From Tulasnella sp. 424 (Eukaryota; Basidiomycota; Agaricomycetes; Cantharellales; Tulasnellaceae): a stretch of 64,000 nucleotides of DNA. Below the pieces are notes generated by a model. That model did not search any database. It had not been told where the DNA came from and was given only the letters and a program-made list of their open reading frames with translations. The DNA lies in NCBI GenBank assembly GCA_019633425.1, contig WSUB01000143.1, positions 42,103-106,102 on the forward strand, written 5' to 3'. The translations under genes were made by a program, and so were the position numbers. Shown here piece by piece: positions 10,869 through 22,362 of the stretch (position 1 is the stretch's first letter; every line of letters starts with the position of its first letter).

Positions 10869-12584
10869 CTAATTCCTGAATCTATCGACGTGAGGCGTGA
10901 AAATGAAGGACAACCTATTATCTTCCCCGATTATCGCTTGGATTTCGGTCGCGAGGGCGTTCTTCAAATCGTCTACCGCAAATACTGATGGAGCATGAAC
11001 TTCCATATGGATGACCCGCTTCTCGGCGTCAGGAGTGGGGTTATCGAAGACAGCGTTGACTATGGCTAGAATGGTTTCCGTACGCGAGTTAAAGAAGCGG
11101 AGCGACTGAAGGGAGGGAAACGGTGGGAAGGTCCAACGGCGTTCTAGAGCCCAGTTAGGGGTTGGTCCAGGTTCAGAGGACGGATCTCCAATTTCTATTT
11201 GTGTAACGGGAGGCAGACGATGAAGTTCGTTGTGTATGTTTTGATGATCCAGGAAGTCGAGGATATCGTGGTCAAGTTGGAGATGTGATTCTGAGGCGGC
11301 CAGGTAATGCGTCGCAACGTGGTTGACCCCGTCAAGCACGCTTGCTGAATTATCCCGGTTCAGGGAGTGGGTCAGAATTAGAGATACACTGCTTTGGCCG
11401 TCGCGCCCAACGGTGGACAGCGTGGTTTTTCTGGGGGCCATGGCGATGTTGATGCTCCGTGGATGCAGCTTCGGACCCTGCAGTTGGCTAAGCCACACCG
11501 CAGCGAACTGCGCAATTTTTCCTTGAATGTCTGGTGTATCAGGGACGGAGAAGAGTAGACGGGTGCAAACCGGCGCCTGGAGACGGTTAAGAAAGGCCTC
11601 AGTTCGGCGAATATCGTTGAATCCGAGTGAGAGTTTCCGGAGAACGGGAAGGTTGATAGGTCGAACGATGGAGTCGGCATAAGTGGGATTGGTGTCACCA
11701 TGAAAGGAGATGGAGTGAAGCTCCAGCTGGAGGAGATTGATGGAGTGATGAAGAACGCTATGGATGTGATCGAAAGAAGGAAACTGCACCCCGGTGATGC
11801 TTAAGGAGCTCAAGTCCCTAAATACCGTACTTTCCCAATTGCACGATACCCCCACAAGCTCGATTTCCTTCAAGCATGTTGCATTCCCGGCGAAGAGTTC
11901 CACCCCCGTAAAGTCACTCCCCCATATGCTATCCTTCAATACAACTCGTTGGAGCTGGGGTGCAGGAAGCGCGACGAGCTTTTCTAATCCCCCTTCCTGC
12001 CAGCCAGCGACCAGGACCAGCTTTTCACAGCGGTCCATGTGTGGAGAGAGCTTCTCCAAAAAGGTATCCATGTCTATTTCATTCATTCCGCATCCAGGGT
12101 CGAACCACACATCCAGGGTGTGAGCGGCAGACCTCTCCAAGGCCTCGTCCATGGCTGGAGGGGGGTCCCAGCCGTGAATTCTACTCCAGAGAGCCGGCGC
12201 GCCATTGATAATATGCCTCCAGAGATGACAGACTCCAGAGATTCGCTTGACGACGATATAATAATCCTCTTGTTTAGCGAAGGGTTCGATGACGCTGCGG
12301 AGTACTTCCAGGATGAGTTCGGGTGGGACTCGATGGATTGGTAGCAACGCATTTCGAAGCTGGCGCGCCCGACTGCCTTTGGTTCTTATGGCCTCTTCAA
12401 TTGCTTGCCATATTTCGACCTCTGCACACATGTGCGCGAAATCCCTTTTCGTCTCATCGCCACCTGCGCTGAGATCCTGAGGTCAGCCCCCCGCACCCAC
12501 TCCTAGTACTCGTTAAATTTCTTGCGCTTACATCTTTGTGACAAGAACTTCAAGGTCATGAACTTGTGCGTCGACCTGATCCAT
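10869..12584 (-). CDS. F-box protein A (F-box plus leucine-rich-like repeats)
   Basis: The main exon (12468-10869) encodes an F-box near residues 45-90 (IHRVPPELILEVL ... ISGVCHLWRHIINGAPALWSRI). About 400 residues of irregular leucine-rich segments follow (for example LPAPQLQRVVLKDS). A short first exon at 12584-12532 reads MDQVDAQVHDLEVLVTK, and its splice phase fits. The same two-exon layout with a first exon of the same length, 53 bases, occurs in the paralogue at 54050, which supports the start. F-box proteins hold substrates in SCF ubiquitin ligases through Skp1 (family knowledge). The substrate is unknown. Related decayed sequence lies at 20580-22165. The reading frame is intact. Confidence 0.85.
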
Positions 12585-12939
12585 GCAGATATACACGTCT
12601 GCTTTGGCAACCACCGGATGTGCAGGGTCTTGAACGATGTTGCAGTCCGAAACGAAAGCACGGAGGCGGAGATTGGCGGAGTCGACGTCGGAACCGTGCC
12701 TGAAACCGGACTCGTTGGAAAGCGCACGTCCCTCAAGTCAAATTCTGGTGCAACTGGTAAGCAAATCTAGTGGATAATACGAGGGACGTGCCCTGGGAAG
12801 ATGGGAGGGGATGATTGTTGCCTTGAAACTACCTCAGCGCCAACGTCACTGGCGAGACGACTCCACGACTCCCTCTATATTGACACAGCTGTTTCGGAGA
12901 ATAGTCAAAATCTAAAGCTAATTACAATGGTGGTCGAGC
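12585..12939. other. Intergenic region between F-box A and the kinase-TPR gene
   Basis: No gene is seen. It holds the promoter side of F-box A and the 3' end of the kinase-TPR gene, both on the minus strand. A short frame on the plus strand at 12522-12770 is antisense to the first F-box exon and has no family resemblance. Confidence 0.4.
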
Positions 12940-15740
12940 TCATGTGCTTTGCAACTTCTCTCTAACGATCTTCAGCCTGGCCTCAGCTGCTGCTTGTCCT
13001 CGGTCGTGTCCAATACGAGAATACAAGTCGCTTGCCTGCGTGAAACAGTCCTCTGACCCCAAAAAATCAGACCGAGCAGCTACGACGCGACCGAGTACCA
13101 TTAAGATGGATGCTTGAAGCCTTGTGTCCCCGATCCGCTTGGCTATTTCGAGCGCCTGAGAGTAGAATGGCTCCGCCCGACGGTATCTGGACTGCGCGCG
13201 GTACACGTCCCCGAGACCGCGCAAAGCGTTTGCTCTCCCCAGGTCCTGGCCAATGCGGTCATAGACCTCCAATGCCTGGTTATAGCATCTATCGGCGTCA
13301 ACGTACTTTGACTGCGCGCGCCGAACATCGCCTAGTCCATGCCAGGCATTTGCCTTTCCTCCCTCATCTCCAACCTGTGTGTACACCTCCAATGCTTCAT
13401 CGTAGCATTCCCCCGCTTTGATGTGGTTCTTTTGTGAATGATGGATATCGGCCAAGCCAAGTAAAGCATCTGCTCTGCCTACTTCATCTTCGATACTGGT
13501 ATAGGCATCTAGTGCACGGCGGTAGCTTGTTTGGGCGTCCGGATGCTTGGACTGAGAACGGAAGACGTCGCCCAATGCAACCAGTGCAGCGGCCTCGCCA
13601 CCTTTATCCCCGATCTGCGTATATGTATCCATGGCTTGACGGAAGAGTGCTTCAGCGTCGGAGTATTTGGACTGAGCACGGTGAACCTGCCCTAATCCGT
13701 GCATGGCATTCGCTTTGCCCAACTCGTGACCGATGCGTGTGTAGATTTCCAACGCATCGGTGAAGTATGATTCCGCCTCGGCGTTGGCGGACTGAATGCG
13801 GTGGACTTCGCCCAGGGAACGCAGACTGTTCGCTTGCCCTACATCGTTCCCCATTTTTCTATCAATTTGTAGAGCTTCTTTGTAGTATGTCTCTGCTTCG
13901 GAGTACTGGCACTGCATAGATCGAACACGACCCAACCCACGTAGCGCCTCTGCCCTTCCTGCTTCATTTCCGAGGCGCGTGTAAATATCTAAGGCTGCTG
14001 AGTAGAATGATTTTGCTTCGGTTGCCTTGCAGTGTGCAACGTGTACAGCGCCTAACCCAAACATCGCGTTTGCGCGGCCGCTCTCGTCCCCGGCATTTGT
14101 TGCGATTTCGAGAGCTTCGGTGTGGGCGGCCTCTGACTTGGTATACTTGCACTGCATAAGGAATACATCCCCCATTGCGTCCAAGACAATACCCCTGCCA
14201 CTCGTATTCCCAATCTTGGTGTAGGTTTCGAGCGCTTTTATGAGAGAGGTCTCCGCCGACGAGTAGTGGGACTGTGCGCAATGGACCTGGCTCTCCAAGA
14301 ATATGGCCCAACCAAGCGAATCGAAATCTTGACTGCGGGCGGCAATCTCTCGAGCCTCGCAGAAAAGAGAAAGAGCTTCCTCATACCGAGATTGTGCACG
14401 GTGCATTTCCCCTAGATCGCACAGGAGCTCGACAGATCGTATCTTGGGAGAGTCATCGTGAGGGGATGGGGTCGTTGATGGCTACAAACCAGATGATCAG
14501 GATTGAATGACCAGAGGCGTTTCAAGGAGATGAGCGAACCATCCAGCTAAGTATTGCTCTGCATGCTGAGGCGCTAAGGCGATCTCTCGGGTCCGCCTTC
14601 CAGCAGTCCGTCATCAAGCCGCAGAGTTGTAGTATTTGAGACATTTGGGTGTCTTTGCGAATATTGGGAAGCTTCGCCTGGGCGATGCTCAACGTGAGCT
14701 GGCCAATACTATTCGCTTCGGGAAACGGGAAACGGCCGGTGAGAGCCTAATAGTGAAGAGCCTTAGTCAGAAGATTCAGTGGCCCCAACGAAGCTAGACT
14801 TTCCTCCCAACAGATCCACCCAAATGCCCAGATATCTCCGGGTAGATCGAATATCTCTTCCAGCATCACCTCAGGGGCTTCCCAACGAAGGGTGCCATGT
14901 GGACCGGTCAAGGTGAGCGTGTCGTTCTCGGCGGAAAACTCCACATAGAAAGAATGAGCAGCGCTTTTGATCGGCATCAATAGACTTGATTCCTTTGTGG
15001 TGCCCGATCCGTTTGCTTCATCTTCGGTGGTGTTGCCCACAACACGGGCTGAACCAAAATCGGTAATTACTGCATGGTAGTCGTAGTTAACGAGGATATT
15101 GAGCTTTCAGAAAATGATATCAGACCCTTGACGAATTTCGAGAACACGCCAAATGACTAACAGACTTGAGGTCCCCATGGCAAATAGGTGATTGTTGTGT
15201 GTGAAGATACTCAATGCCAGAAATGGCGTCTCTGATCTGGCACCATGAAGAGGACCGTTGGATTAACTTTTGCACTCATGAGATTCTAGCTTATGTACAC
15301 TCTCATGCTTACCAAAGATATGCGTTCGGGGATTTCCCAGTGTCCTGATCCCAAAAACTCGCGAAGGTTGCCATTCGGCTCCCAAGGAAAGATCAGCCAT
15401 GCGATCCTTTTTGCCCTGTCTTCAACAAATCCAAGCAACCTTACGATGTTGGGGTGGAAGAGGCTGTGCAGTAGGCGGGCTTCGTGGGCGAATGCCTGCA
15501 AAAAAGTAGGTAAGTCAAAGTTGCCGACCGACACCACATAGCGCGAACATTATAAAACTGTCTCAAGCTGGAGTCACCGGTAAAGTAGAGCTTCTTCACT
15601 GCGACTCTCGCCTCAGATTGAGACTCGTCGGTTGGTAGAGGGATTAGCGAAGCAAGCGTAACCTCGCCTTTCCCTCCGCGTGCACGATGCTGAGTCCCAA
15701 AACTTTTTATCCTGTCTGGATTGATTCTCATAAAGGGCAT
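12940..15740 (-). CDS. Protein kinase fused to tetratricopeptide (TPR) repeats
   Basis: The N-terminal exon has a glycine-rich GGKGEV loop and the lysine of VAVKKL. Next exons carry HEARLLHSLFHPNIVRLLGF, IFPWEPNGNLREFL, GIEYLHTQQSPICHGDLKS (catalytic Asp; His-Gly-Asp instead of His-Arg-Asp), ILVNYDYHAVITDFGSAR (DFG) and LRWEAPEVM...DIWAFGWICWE. The kinase core ends near 14580. A spliced junction near 14450 (PKIRSVELLCDLGEMHRAQ) leads into one exon of 488 residues (14406-12940) built of about a dozen 40-residue TPR units such as RANALRGLGDVYRAQSRY. Kinase catalytic residues are all present, so it is probably active. The TPR array likely binds a partner or regulates the kinase. Exon borders inside the kinase part are approximate, and the start at 15740 is the best visible Met. 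It is divergent from PRE4. Confidence 0.82.
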
Positions 15741-16063
15741 AGAGTCGAATACGTTTTGCTAGAGTGATAATACAGATGAGTGAACTCTTTAGTTGAACCT
15801 CCCGACGCAGAAACCTACGGCCCCCATGGCGTTTTGATTCTCCTCGTCAACCATCACGTAGAGATCCTCAGAGAGACACTTGGAAAATGGTGCGATTCTG
15901 GGGGTGAAAGCCTTGATCGCCGTCACGATTGGAAAGGGGCTGGAGTGGGGTGACGGACAACTCGGGGATTTCGCGGGCTCACGGTACGGGTGACGCGTCT
16001 CAGTCCAAGTCCTCATTTAGCCTACGCGTCCAGCTTTCATCTGTCCACACTTACCAACGAGCC
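15741..16063. promoter_or_regulatory. Divergent intergenic region (kinase-TPR / PRE4)
   Basis: About 320 bases lie between the two start codons. A minus-strand open stretch (16016-15789) ends in its own stop and matches no family. It could be an upstream exon or leader of the kinase gene, or chance. No TATA box is obvious. Confidence 0.4.
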
Positions 16064-17168
16064 ATGGATCACTTTCCAACTAACTGGGGCCGCCCTGTGA
16101 GTAACGCTACCCGAGTCGACCGTCTGGAGATGTTCAAGGACGTTGTCTCACCCGTCATAGCGCAACGAAGCAGTCGATCTGTACAACACCTATCCGATTC
16201 CCCTCCGTCCTGATAACGGCACGTACGGGAGACCCAAGGACTCATTTGAGGAAGGAGTTCAGCATACAAGGTCTGTCTCCAACTAGTCCTGAATGTTCTG
16301 GCAACGCTCATTCGCCTTCAAGGCAGCCTATCGTAACAGGTACCTCCGTATTGGCGATTAAGTTCAAGGACGGCGTGATCGTCGCAGCGGACAACTTGGG
16401 TTAGCAATGAGCTCTTAACGTGCTGCCGACCTTCCTGACCCAGGAACACCTTTCAGCATCCTATGGTTCTCTGGCACGCTTCAAGGATATTCAACGTCTC
16501 CATGCTGTCGGCACGCATACCGTGATCGGTGCAGGCGGAGACATAAGTGACTTCCAGCATATACAACATGATTTGGATAGCCTTATGTACGTGTGTCAAG
16601 TCACTAGCTGATATATTGACCTTCTGATAATCTCCTTGAACTTAATGCTTAGCATCTCCGAATTCTCTGAAGCTGACGGCTCCACTCTGGGTCCAGCGGA
16701 GATCTACGAGTATCTCAGTCAGATCATGTACGCTCGCCGCAGCAAGATGAATCCGTTGTGGAACTCTATCCTTGTGGGCGGTTGGAAGGATGGAAAATCA
16801 TTCCTTGGCTACGTTGACCTCCTTGGGACGACCTACTCTGCCTCAACTCTCGCGACTGGATACGGGTCCTACATCGCCCAACCATTATTGAGGAAAGCAG
16901 TGGAGGGACGAGAACACGAGCTTACGGAGGAGGAGGGCGTCAAAATCGTGGAAGAGAGCCTCAAGGTGCTGTTCTACCGCGACGCAAGGAGTTTGAATAA
17001 GGTACGTCTAATGACTTGTTACAAACCCCGGCGGAACTGATGAATTTTCCGTAGTATCAAATTGCTGTTGTGACGGAGAAGGGAGTGTCGATCTCTGACT
17101 CGAGGATCGCGCCAACCGAATGGTCGTTCGCAGAAGGAATTCGTGGTTACGGAGCGCAGACACAATAA
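16064..17168 (+). CDS. PRE4: 20S proteasome beta-type subunit (beta7, PRE4/PSMB4 type)
   Basis: Six exons join in frame to 270 residues: 16064-16096, 16161-16270, 16323-16399, 16457-16586, 16653-17001, 17055-17168. The propeptide boundary and mature start read QPIVTGTSVLAIKFKDGVIV, followed by ADNLASYGSLARFKDIQRL. The Thr of TGTS sits where active beta subunits have the nucleophile, but PRE4/PSMB4 subunits are non-catalytic ring members (family knowledge). Further signatures are MYARRSKMNPLWNSILVGGW and LGTTYSASTLATGYG. It is part of the beta ring of the 20S core particle in cytosol and nucleus. Length equals that of yeast and human homologues. The acceptor at 16322 was chosen because it restores the QPIVTG segment. 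Confidence 0.95.
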
Positions 17169-17246
17169 GTAACGATGTCGTCGACTAAATGTATTTGCAA
17201 TTCATGGTATCGTTGCACATCTTCGACCATGAGCATTAGGGCTCGG

Positions 17247-19725
17247 TTAAATCTTCCGACACGAGCGCTTATGCTCCGGCCAAGCTAGTCGCTGGCACTC
17301 CTTGCCACAGAATGAAGCAGCCTGAGTGGTTTGGCGACACGAGCCAGAGCAGGTCATCCATCGTCCCACAAACCCACAATGATAGCACCGTACCCAGGGT
17401 CCGAGCTGTGAAAACCTGGGATCTGCGGATTCAAAATCTGATTCGTTGAAGCCAGACTTTGGGGCATCAATGACCAATTCCCAAAGATCACCAAAAAGCT
17501 TAAATTGGTTCGGATTCCGGGATGGCGCGTAACCTGTGTCCATCACTTTCAACCGAATGGAGGGGGGGGGGGCATTAGCAGCGGAGTCTCGAGTTGGGAG
17601 AAGAAACATCGATTTACATCCTCCGAAAAGATAGGTTCTTCCCGTGCTTGGGTCCGTAAACATCTCTCCACAAGAGCGGTACGTCGGGAACCCCTTGGTG
17701 ATAACCTGCAGCCAACGCTTATTCTCTGCGCACCATGCGAAGGTGTCCGCGAAGTAGCTGCCTATTCTCATCGCACCAGCTTCAGGTTGAGACGATGGCA
17801 TTCTCGCGTTGTAGCCTATGTAAATGCAGGCTTAGCGATATGGTGAACGCAAAGAGCAGCTGGATACATACCTCCAAAGATCAAAGCCTTCTTCCAAGCG
17901 CCATTGAAGGTGTGCGCGGATTGTGTACGGAAACAGGGCCCATTGCCAGCGAACTTTTCTTCCACCCAGTTGTGAGCGACCAGATCAAACGACCAGATGT
18001 CGAGGTACATGTAATCGGCGCCAGGACCTTGATCTTTCCTTTTTGCCGAGCCCAAGCTAAGGTAAAATTTGTCGTCCGCAATCCACGAGCACGCGTATGC
18101 TCGAGGTCCCGGGATTGTTACGTCCCCCTTAACCTCAGGAGTCCCTGACCAGACATCCCATAGCAATGTTTTGATGTCAAGAGACATCATCACATTTCTT
18201 CCGTATTCTCCCCATTCCTCCCTTCCCCCGAACACGTAAATTTTGCCCTTGTATAGGTGAGCAGCGAACGCAATGAGATAATTCTTTGGTATGAGCTTGC
18301 GCCATGGATCTCCGTTTCGTAATTGGGTGGCGACCTCAGACCAGGTCTCGGTATTGAAGTCAAATACTCGAAGAACGTTCTGCCCTTGAAATAGGTGACC
18401 ATTCCCTTCGTAAACAATCAGAGGCTGGTGGTAGATCGGTGGGGTACGAGGTGGAGGACCAGTGACAGGACGCCATCCGTTCAAATCTTTGAGGTCCAAA
18501 GCCCAGCCATCCGTTAGACTACTCATGTTGGAGTGTTCCCCTCCGAAGACGTAGAAGCAGCCTAAATCAGACAATTATTGGTTTATAATTCAAATTATCA
18601 TGTGGTCCTTGTGTACTTACCTTTGTAAACAGTGGTGGAAGGCCCGATCCGCGGTGTTAATAGAGTTGTCGGTGTGGCCGTTCCTCACAATTTTCTCCAC
18701 GCCCCTTTAATCTGCAAGTCTGGATTGATAATCCTGATCTCTTCGATATTTCGTGGGTCAGGATGACGCATATCCATGTATTTGCGCGCTGAGCCTCGGA
18801 TATCCGCCTTCAGGACGTCAGAATTACGAAATACGATAGCTCGGTGAGTCATTGCTTCATAAATGGCGGCATAGGCGGCGGAAGTATTTCCAAGTTTCCA
18901 TAAGACATTTTCCCACCGCATCATCATTTTGAGGTAAAGCTAGAACCTGTTATGGTGAACTGGTGTTTCTTTAGCAAGGATCAATACGTACGATGTTGAA
19001 CTCCTCATACGGGTAGAGCACCCCATGCCACGCTGTTTAGGATGCCGATCTGTTGACAAGTGCATCATCGAAACGAGAAGGGAGAATGCTCACGTAGAAA
19101 AGAAGGTTGCTTCGCGGTTCCCGACGATCTGTGCAAGCACATGCATTCATTCAGCCAATCGAGCGCCTGCCGGCATGAAAGTCAGGACCGAAATCCATGT
19201 AACAAAGGAGCAGTGACCACGTACCTCCGGAAGTCTCTCCTTTTTTATAAACGACTGTGCAATGTTGTTTGCGCATGCTATGAGGTCGTCGTATTCGTCC
19301 AAGCCGGTATCCGCCATCGCTTGAACGAAAGCAGTGGGATGGGGTAAAGTGCTCCCCTGTGGCTCAGAGAGGCTGTATCGCATGGATTGTTTCCAGGATT
19401 CTATGGCGTCATCCAGCTTCCCTTCCTTAAACAGTGCCGCACCGCGATCTCGCCATATTCCACCCATGATGATGGCCTTTCCGTTCCGAGGTAAGGTCTT
19501 GACATATTCCTCGACGTCTTCGGCCTTTCCCAAGATGAACACTTCTTCATAGAGCTGTCTTTGGAGCTCGTCATTTCGAAGCTTGGCCGTATCGAAGCTG
19601 GTGGTAGTGAAATTATTCAATGGACCGGTCTCTATCTGTTCCATCAGTCCCGCGATCCACTGGTCTATTGGTCTGGGTGCGTGCTCGGGCCGCTTGCGGG
19701 GATCATCCTTCTTCTTCGTCTTCAT
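17247..19725 (-). CDS. MYND zinc finger-kelch protein, copy 1 (possibly broken by one TGA)
   Basis: The N-terminal helical part (from 19725) has TPR-like features (ALFKEGKLDDAIESWKQS, ACANNIAQSFIKK). Later exons encode kelch beta-propeller repeats (CFYVFGGEHSN, KIYVFGGREEWGEYGRNVMM, KALIFGGMY). The C-terminus is a MYND finger (YHCGFVGRWMTC, SFCGKECQRLAWPEHKRSC). Such proteins are abundant in Agaricomycetes, and MYND binds proline-rich partners. At 18685-18687 an in-frame TGA stands where copy 2 has an arginine codon, between the helical part and the first kelch repeat. Either the gene is dead, or the GTGAGG just there is used as a donor and the segment to about 18602 is skipped. Otherwise the frame is clean. 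Copy 2 lies at 22363-24842 in the same orientation. Confidence 0.7.
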
Positions 19726-20547
19726 GTCTCAAGGTGTCAGAAGATGGTTCAACTGGGCTGGTTCGGGCTGGTAAAACAACTGAGGCAGTAGTATCGTTCA
19801 GGCCAGTAACGCATCCGATGAAACAGCAGCCGGGTTGCTCACGGGGAAACCGGACTTAGGTGGAGGTCCCAAAAGTTTCCTAATATGTGCACCGGTGGAA
19901 TTCAGCTGCCCACGGCTGCACTGATTGGTTCCGAGACATCACGCCAACCGCGGGAGCCACTGGAAGAGTGACGAGGGGGGCTGCTCGCCGTAATAACATT
20001 TACCTAACTATGAGCCTCAAATAGTTAGTTCTTTACTATCCTGATCAACCCGCAAATGGATGTCCAGGAGAATAGTGAACGCCGACCAGCTACGGATAGT
20101 CTCCTCCTCCTTCGCTCCCCAGCTGTTAACAGGCCGTGTTGGATACGCCGGGGTCGGCTGGTAGCTGGCTCGTCCGAATAGCAGGTGGGGAACTAATGCA
20201 GAACTATCTACGACAAACCGCGGGAATATATAGGTCCCGGCGGCATACCGCTCCAGTGTATGAGAGATATCCTATCTTAACTAAATACCGGATGTTGAAT
20301 GACGTTGTGATTGTAACTACTGATAAATCCTCTCAGCTGGGCTCGATGTTCTGTAAATCCACAGCAACCGTGGGATGTAGCTGCGGCGCTCTGAAGCTGA
20401 AATCAGGCTGAAAGATAGGGGTTAGCGGAGCAACGAACTGCCCGATCCCGGCCGCCGTTGTAACCATGTGTGATCAAATCGGCATTATTGAGCAGTACCC
20501 CCAGAATTGTGATGCGGACGCGAAAGCGGAGGCTATCCTTGTGCTGA
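19726..20547. other. Intergenic region, no gene seen
   Basis: Only short frames without resemblance to known proteins were found. The stretch should hold the promoter of the MYND-kelch copy 1 (near 19726) and sequence upstream of the F-box remnant. Confidence 0.4.
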
Positions 20548-20579
20548 GTGCCCCGGCTCATATTCACAATTCCTCGTAG

Positions 20580-22165
20580 GGAAAGGAGGGGAGGGGACGA
20601 TAGTCGAGGACTCAGAGATCAGACTAGTGTCCAACTCCAGCCACAAGAAGCCAACATAAAGAATGAGCTGGACCTTCGTTTCAAGCAAAATGCAGCCCTT
20701 CCCATCCACTCCTTACCTACGGAGATTTCTCTTCAAGTCATTCACCACCACATGCGACCCTGCCCTGTTATCAGCGTCTCATCCGCCTCTCGGGAGTCTG
20801 TTCACACTGGTGCAACGTCATTCGAAATTCACCATCACTGTGGAACCGAATACACTGATCAAATTCGTTGGAGGTTGTTGGGATTGCATTACGGAGGTTG
20901 TCCAGCCATTACTTACACGTTGTGTTGCACCCACCATGAACCTGCACAGGAAGCAGGGAAACATGCCCTCATTCGTTACGGGGCTGGATATGCATAGGGA
21001 TTGGTGGCGGAGCATGGATGTCTCGGTCCCAACTTCATGGTTGGGAGAAGTCATTACCTCCTTGGGAGAGTCAGCTCTCGGTTTGGAGAAGCTATCGTTG
21101 ATCCATCATGGCACTACCTCTAGCACTACGGAAATTGATTTATTTGGAGGAACAGCGCCTCCCTGAGACGACTTTACTCTGAACGGCGTATCGATTCGCT
21201 GGGATAGTGAGGTTCTTTACGAGTTGACTGTCCTCGATCTCTCCTGGATCTATTTCCCTTCCACAAACACGATCCTCAACGTCCTGTCCCACTCCCCACA
21301 GCTCCAGACCGCAGCTATTGATCATTGCATCACCGACGCAAGGACCAACTCCACATCTCCTTCCATCTAGCTTCTAAACTTGTTGGCGCTCCAACTTGGA
21401 CTTGATAGTCTGAGTGCAAATAGAAGCACCAGGACGATGCTCCCTAGCCACTTCTCTCCTGGAGGATGAAGATATCGAGGGCTTCCTGCAGCGAAGATTG
21501 TTCAAGTGGATGTCAAAGTGGAGAGATCTAACACTGGTGCCCTTTGAAGGGTTGTTGTTGGAGATCGAAGGTGGTGTTTTGCGGCTGGAACTCTCTACCG
21601 CAGATTGTTCGGAGCCGCTCACCCTCGCCGTTCATGGTTTCTGGGCTTCATGGGTCGATCAATTTTGGGTGGCATTGCCACGTCTCATCGAAGCTCTTGC
21701 TTCTTGGATCAAGGACACCACAACGCTTCGCCTAAGGCTTGGATATTCACCTTTGGGCTGTCACGCCTTGTCTTTCAAACAGTTTATTATTGAGCAAGTC
21801 TCGCGGCTACCTCTGGTCACGTCGTTGGAGGTCTCGGGCGTTGACGTCGATTCCCTCCTACATGGTCTCAGACTTGGAGATGTTTCCTCCCTCTTCAAGA
21901 ACATTCGCATGCTGTCGTTCTCAGGTATAGCTCTGTACGCTCTTTGCCTTCATATGGACTGGCTGCGTGCGACGGTACAGATCGTCAAAGACGCAGCCGA
22001 AAGCTCTTCAGATGAAGCAAATCACTGAGGGCAAGTTCTGAACCTGGAATTACATGTCCCAGACCGTCTCATTTCCAACAAAGTCGAGTTTACAAAGGCG
22101 GTGGTGAAGGATTTGGAGAGGCGTGTGGGTTCTGGCAAAGTCTTGGTCGTAGGGGATGGTTAGAA
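20580..22165 (+). pseudogene. F-box protein remnant
   Basis: Pieces of an F-box protein appear in changing frames. ALPIHSLPTEISLQVIHHH comes first, then RLSGVCSHWCNVIRNSPS and LWNRIH in a different frame, then a stop, then leucine-rich pieces up to a longer open stretch at 21414-22028 (LPLVTSLEVSGVDVDSLL). The layout (F-box, then irregular leucine-rich region) and the helix after the F-box resemble the intact F-box genes at 10869 and 54050, but sequence in the repeat part is more distant. Frame changes and stops around 20770-20870 and 21165 mean it cannot make a full protein. It sits between the two MYND-kelch copies. Confidence 0.7.
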
Positions 22166-22362
22166 CATTTTTTTGCAAGGTTCGGACGGACCGATCCATT
22201 GCCTAATCTTCGATTATCTTACAATTGAAGATTTAGCTGCATACCGTATTTCCAATAGGAATAATATTAACACTCGCCCAGCACGTTTTTTAATACCAAG
22301 AAAGATTTCCGTGTCATTATGTACGGCTTGGGATCCATCCAATGGCAGCAATACGAACAGCT

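Noticed and set aside
13110..13763. Plus-strand frames opposite the TPR exon
   Set aside because: Shadows of the repetitive TPR coding strand; no start context or motif.
15789..16016. Small separate gene upstream of the kinase
   Set aside because: It ends in its own stop, has no family match, and could not be joined to the kinase by a convincing intron.
20136..20411. Short plus-strand gene upstream of the F-box relic
   Set aside because: No resemblance to a family, no splice partners and no conserved neighbour copy.
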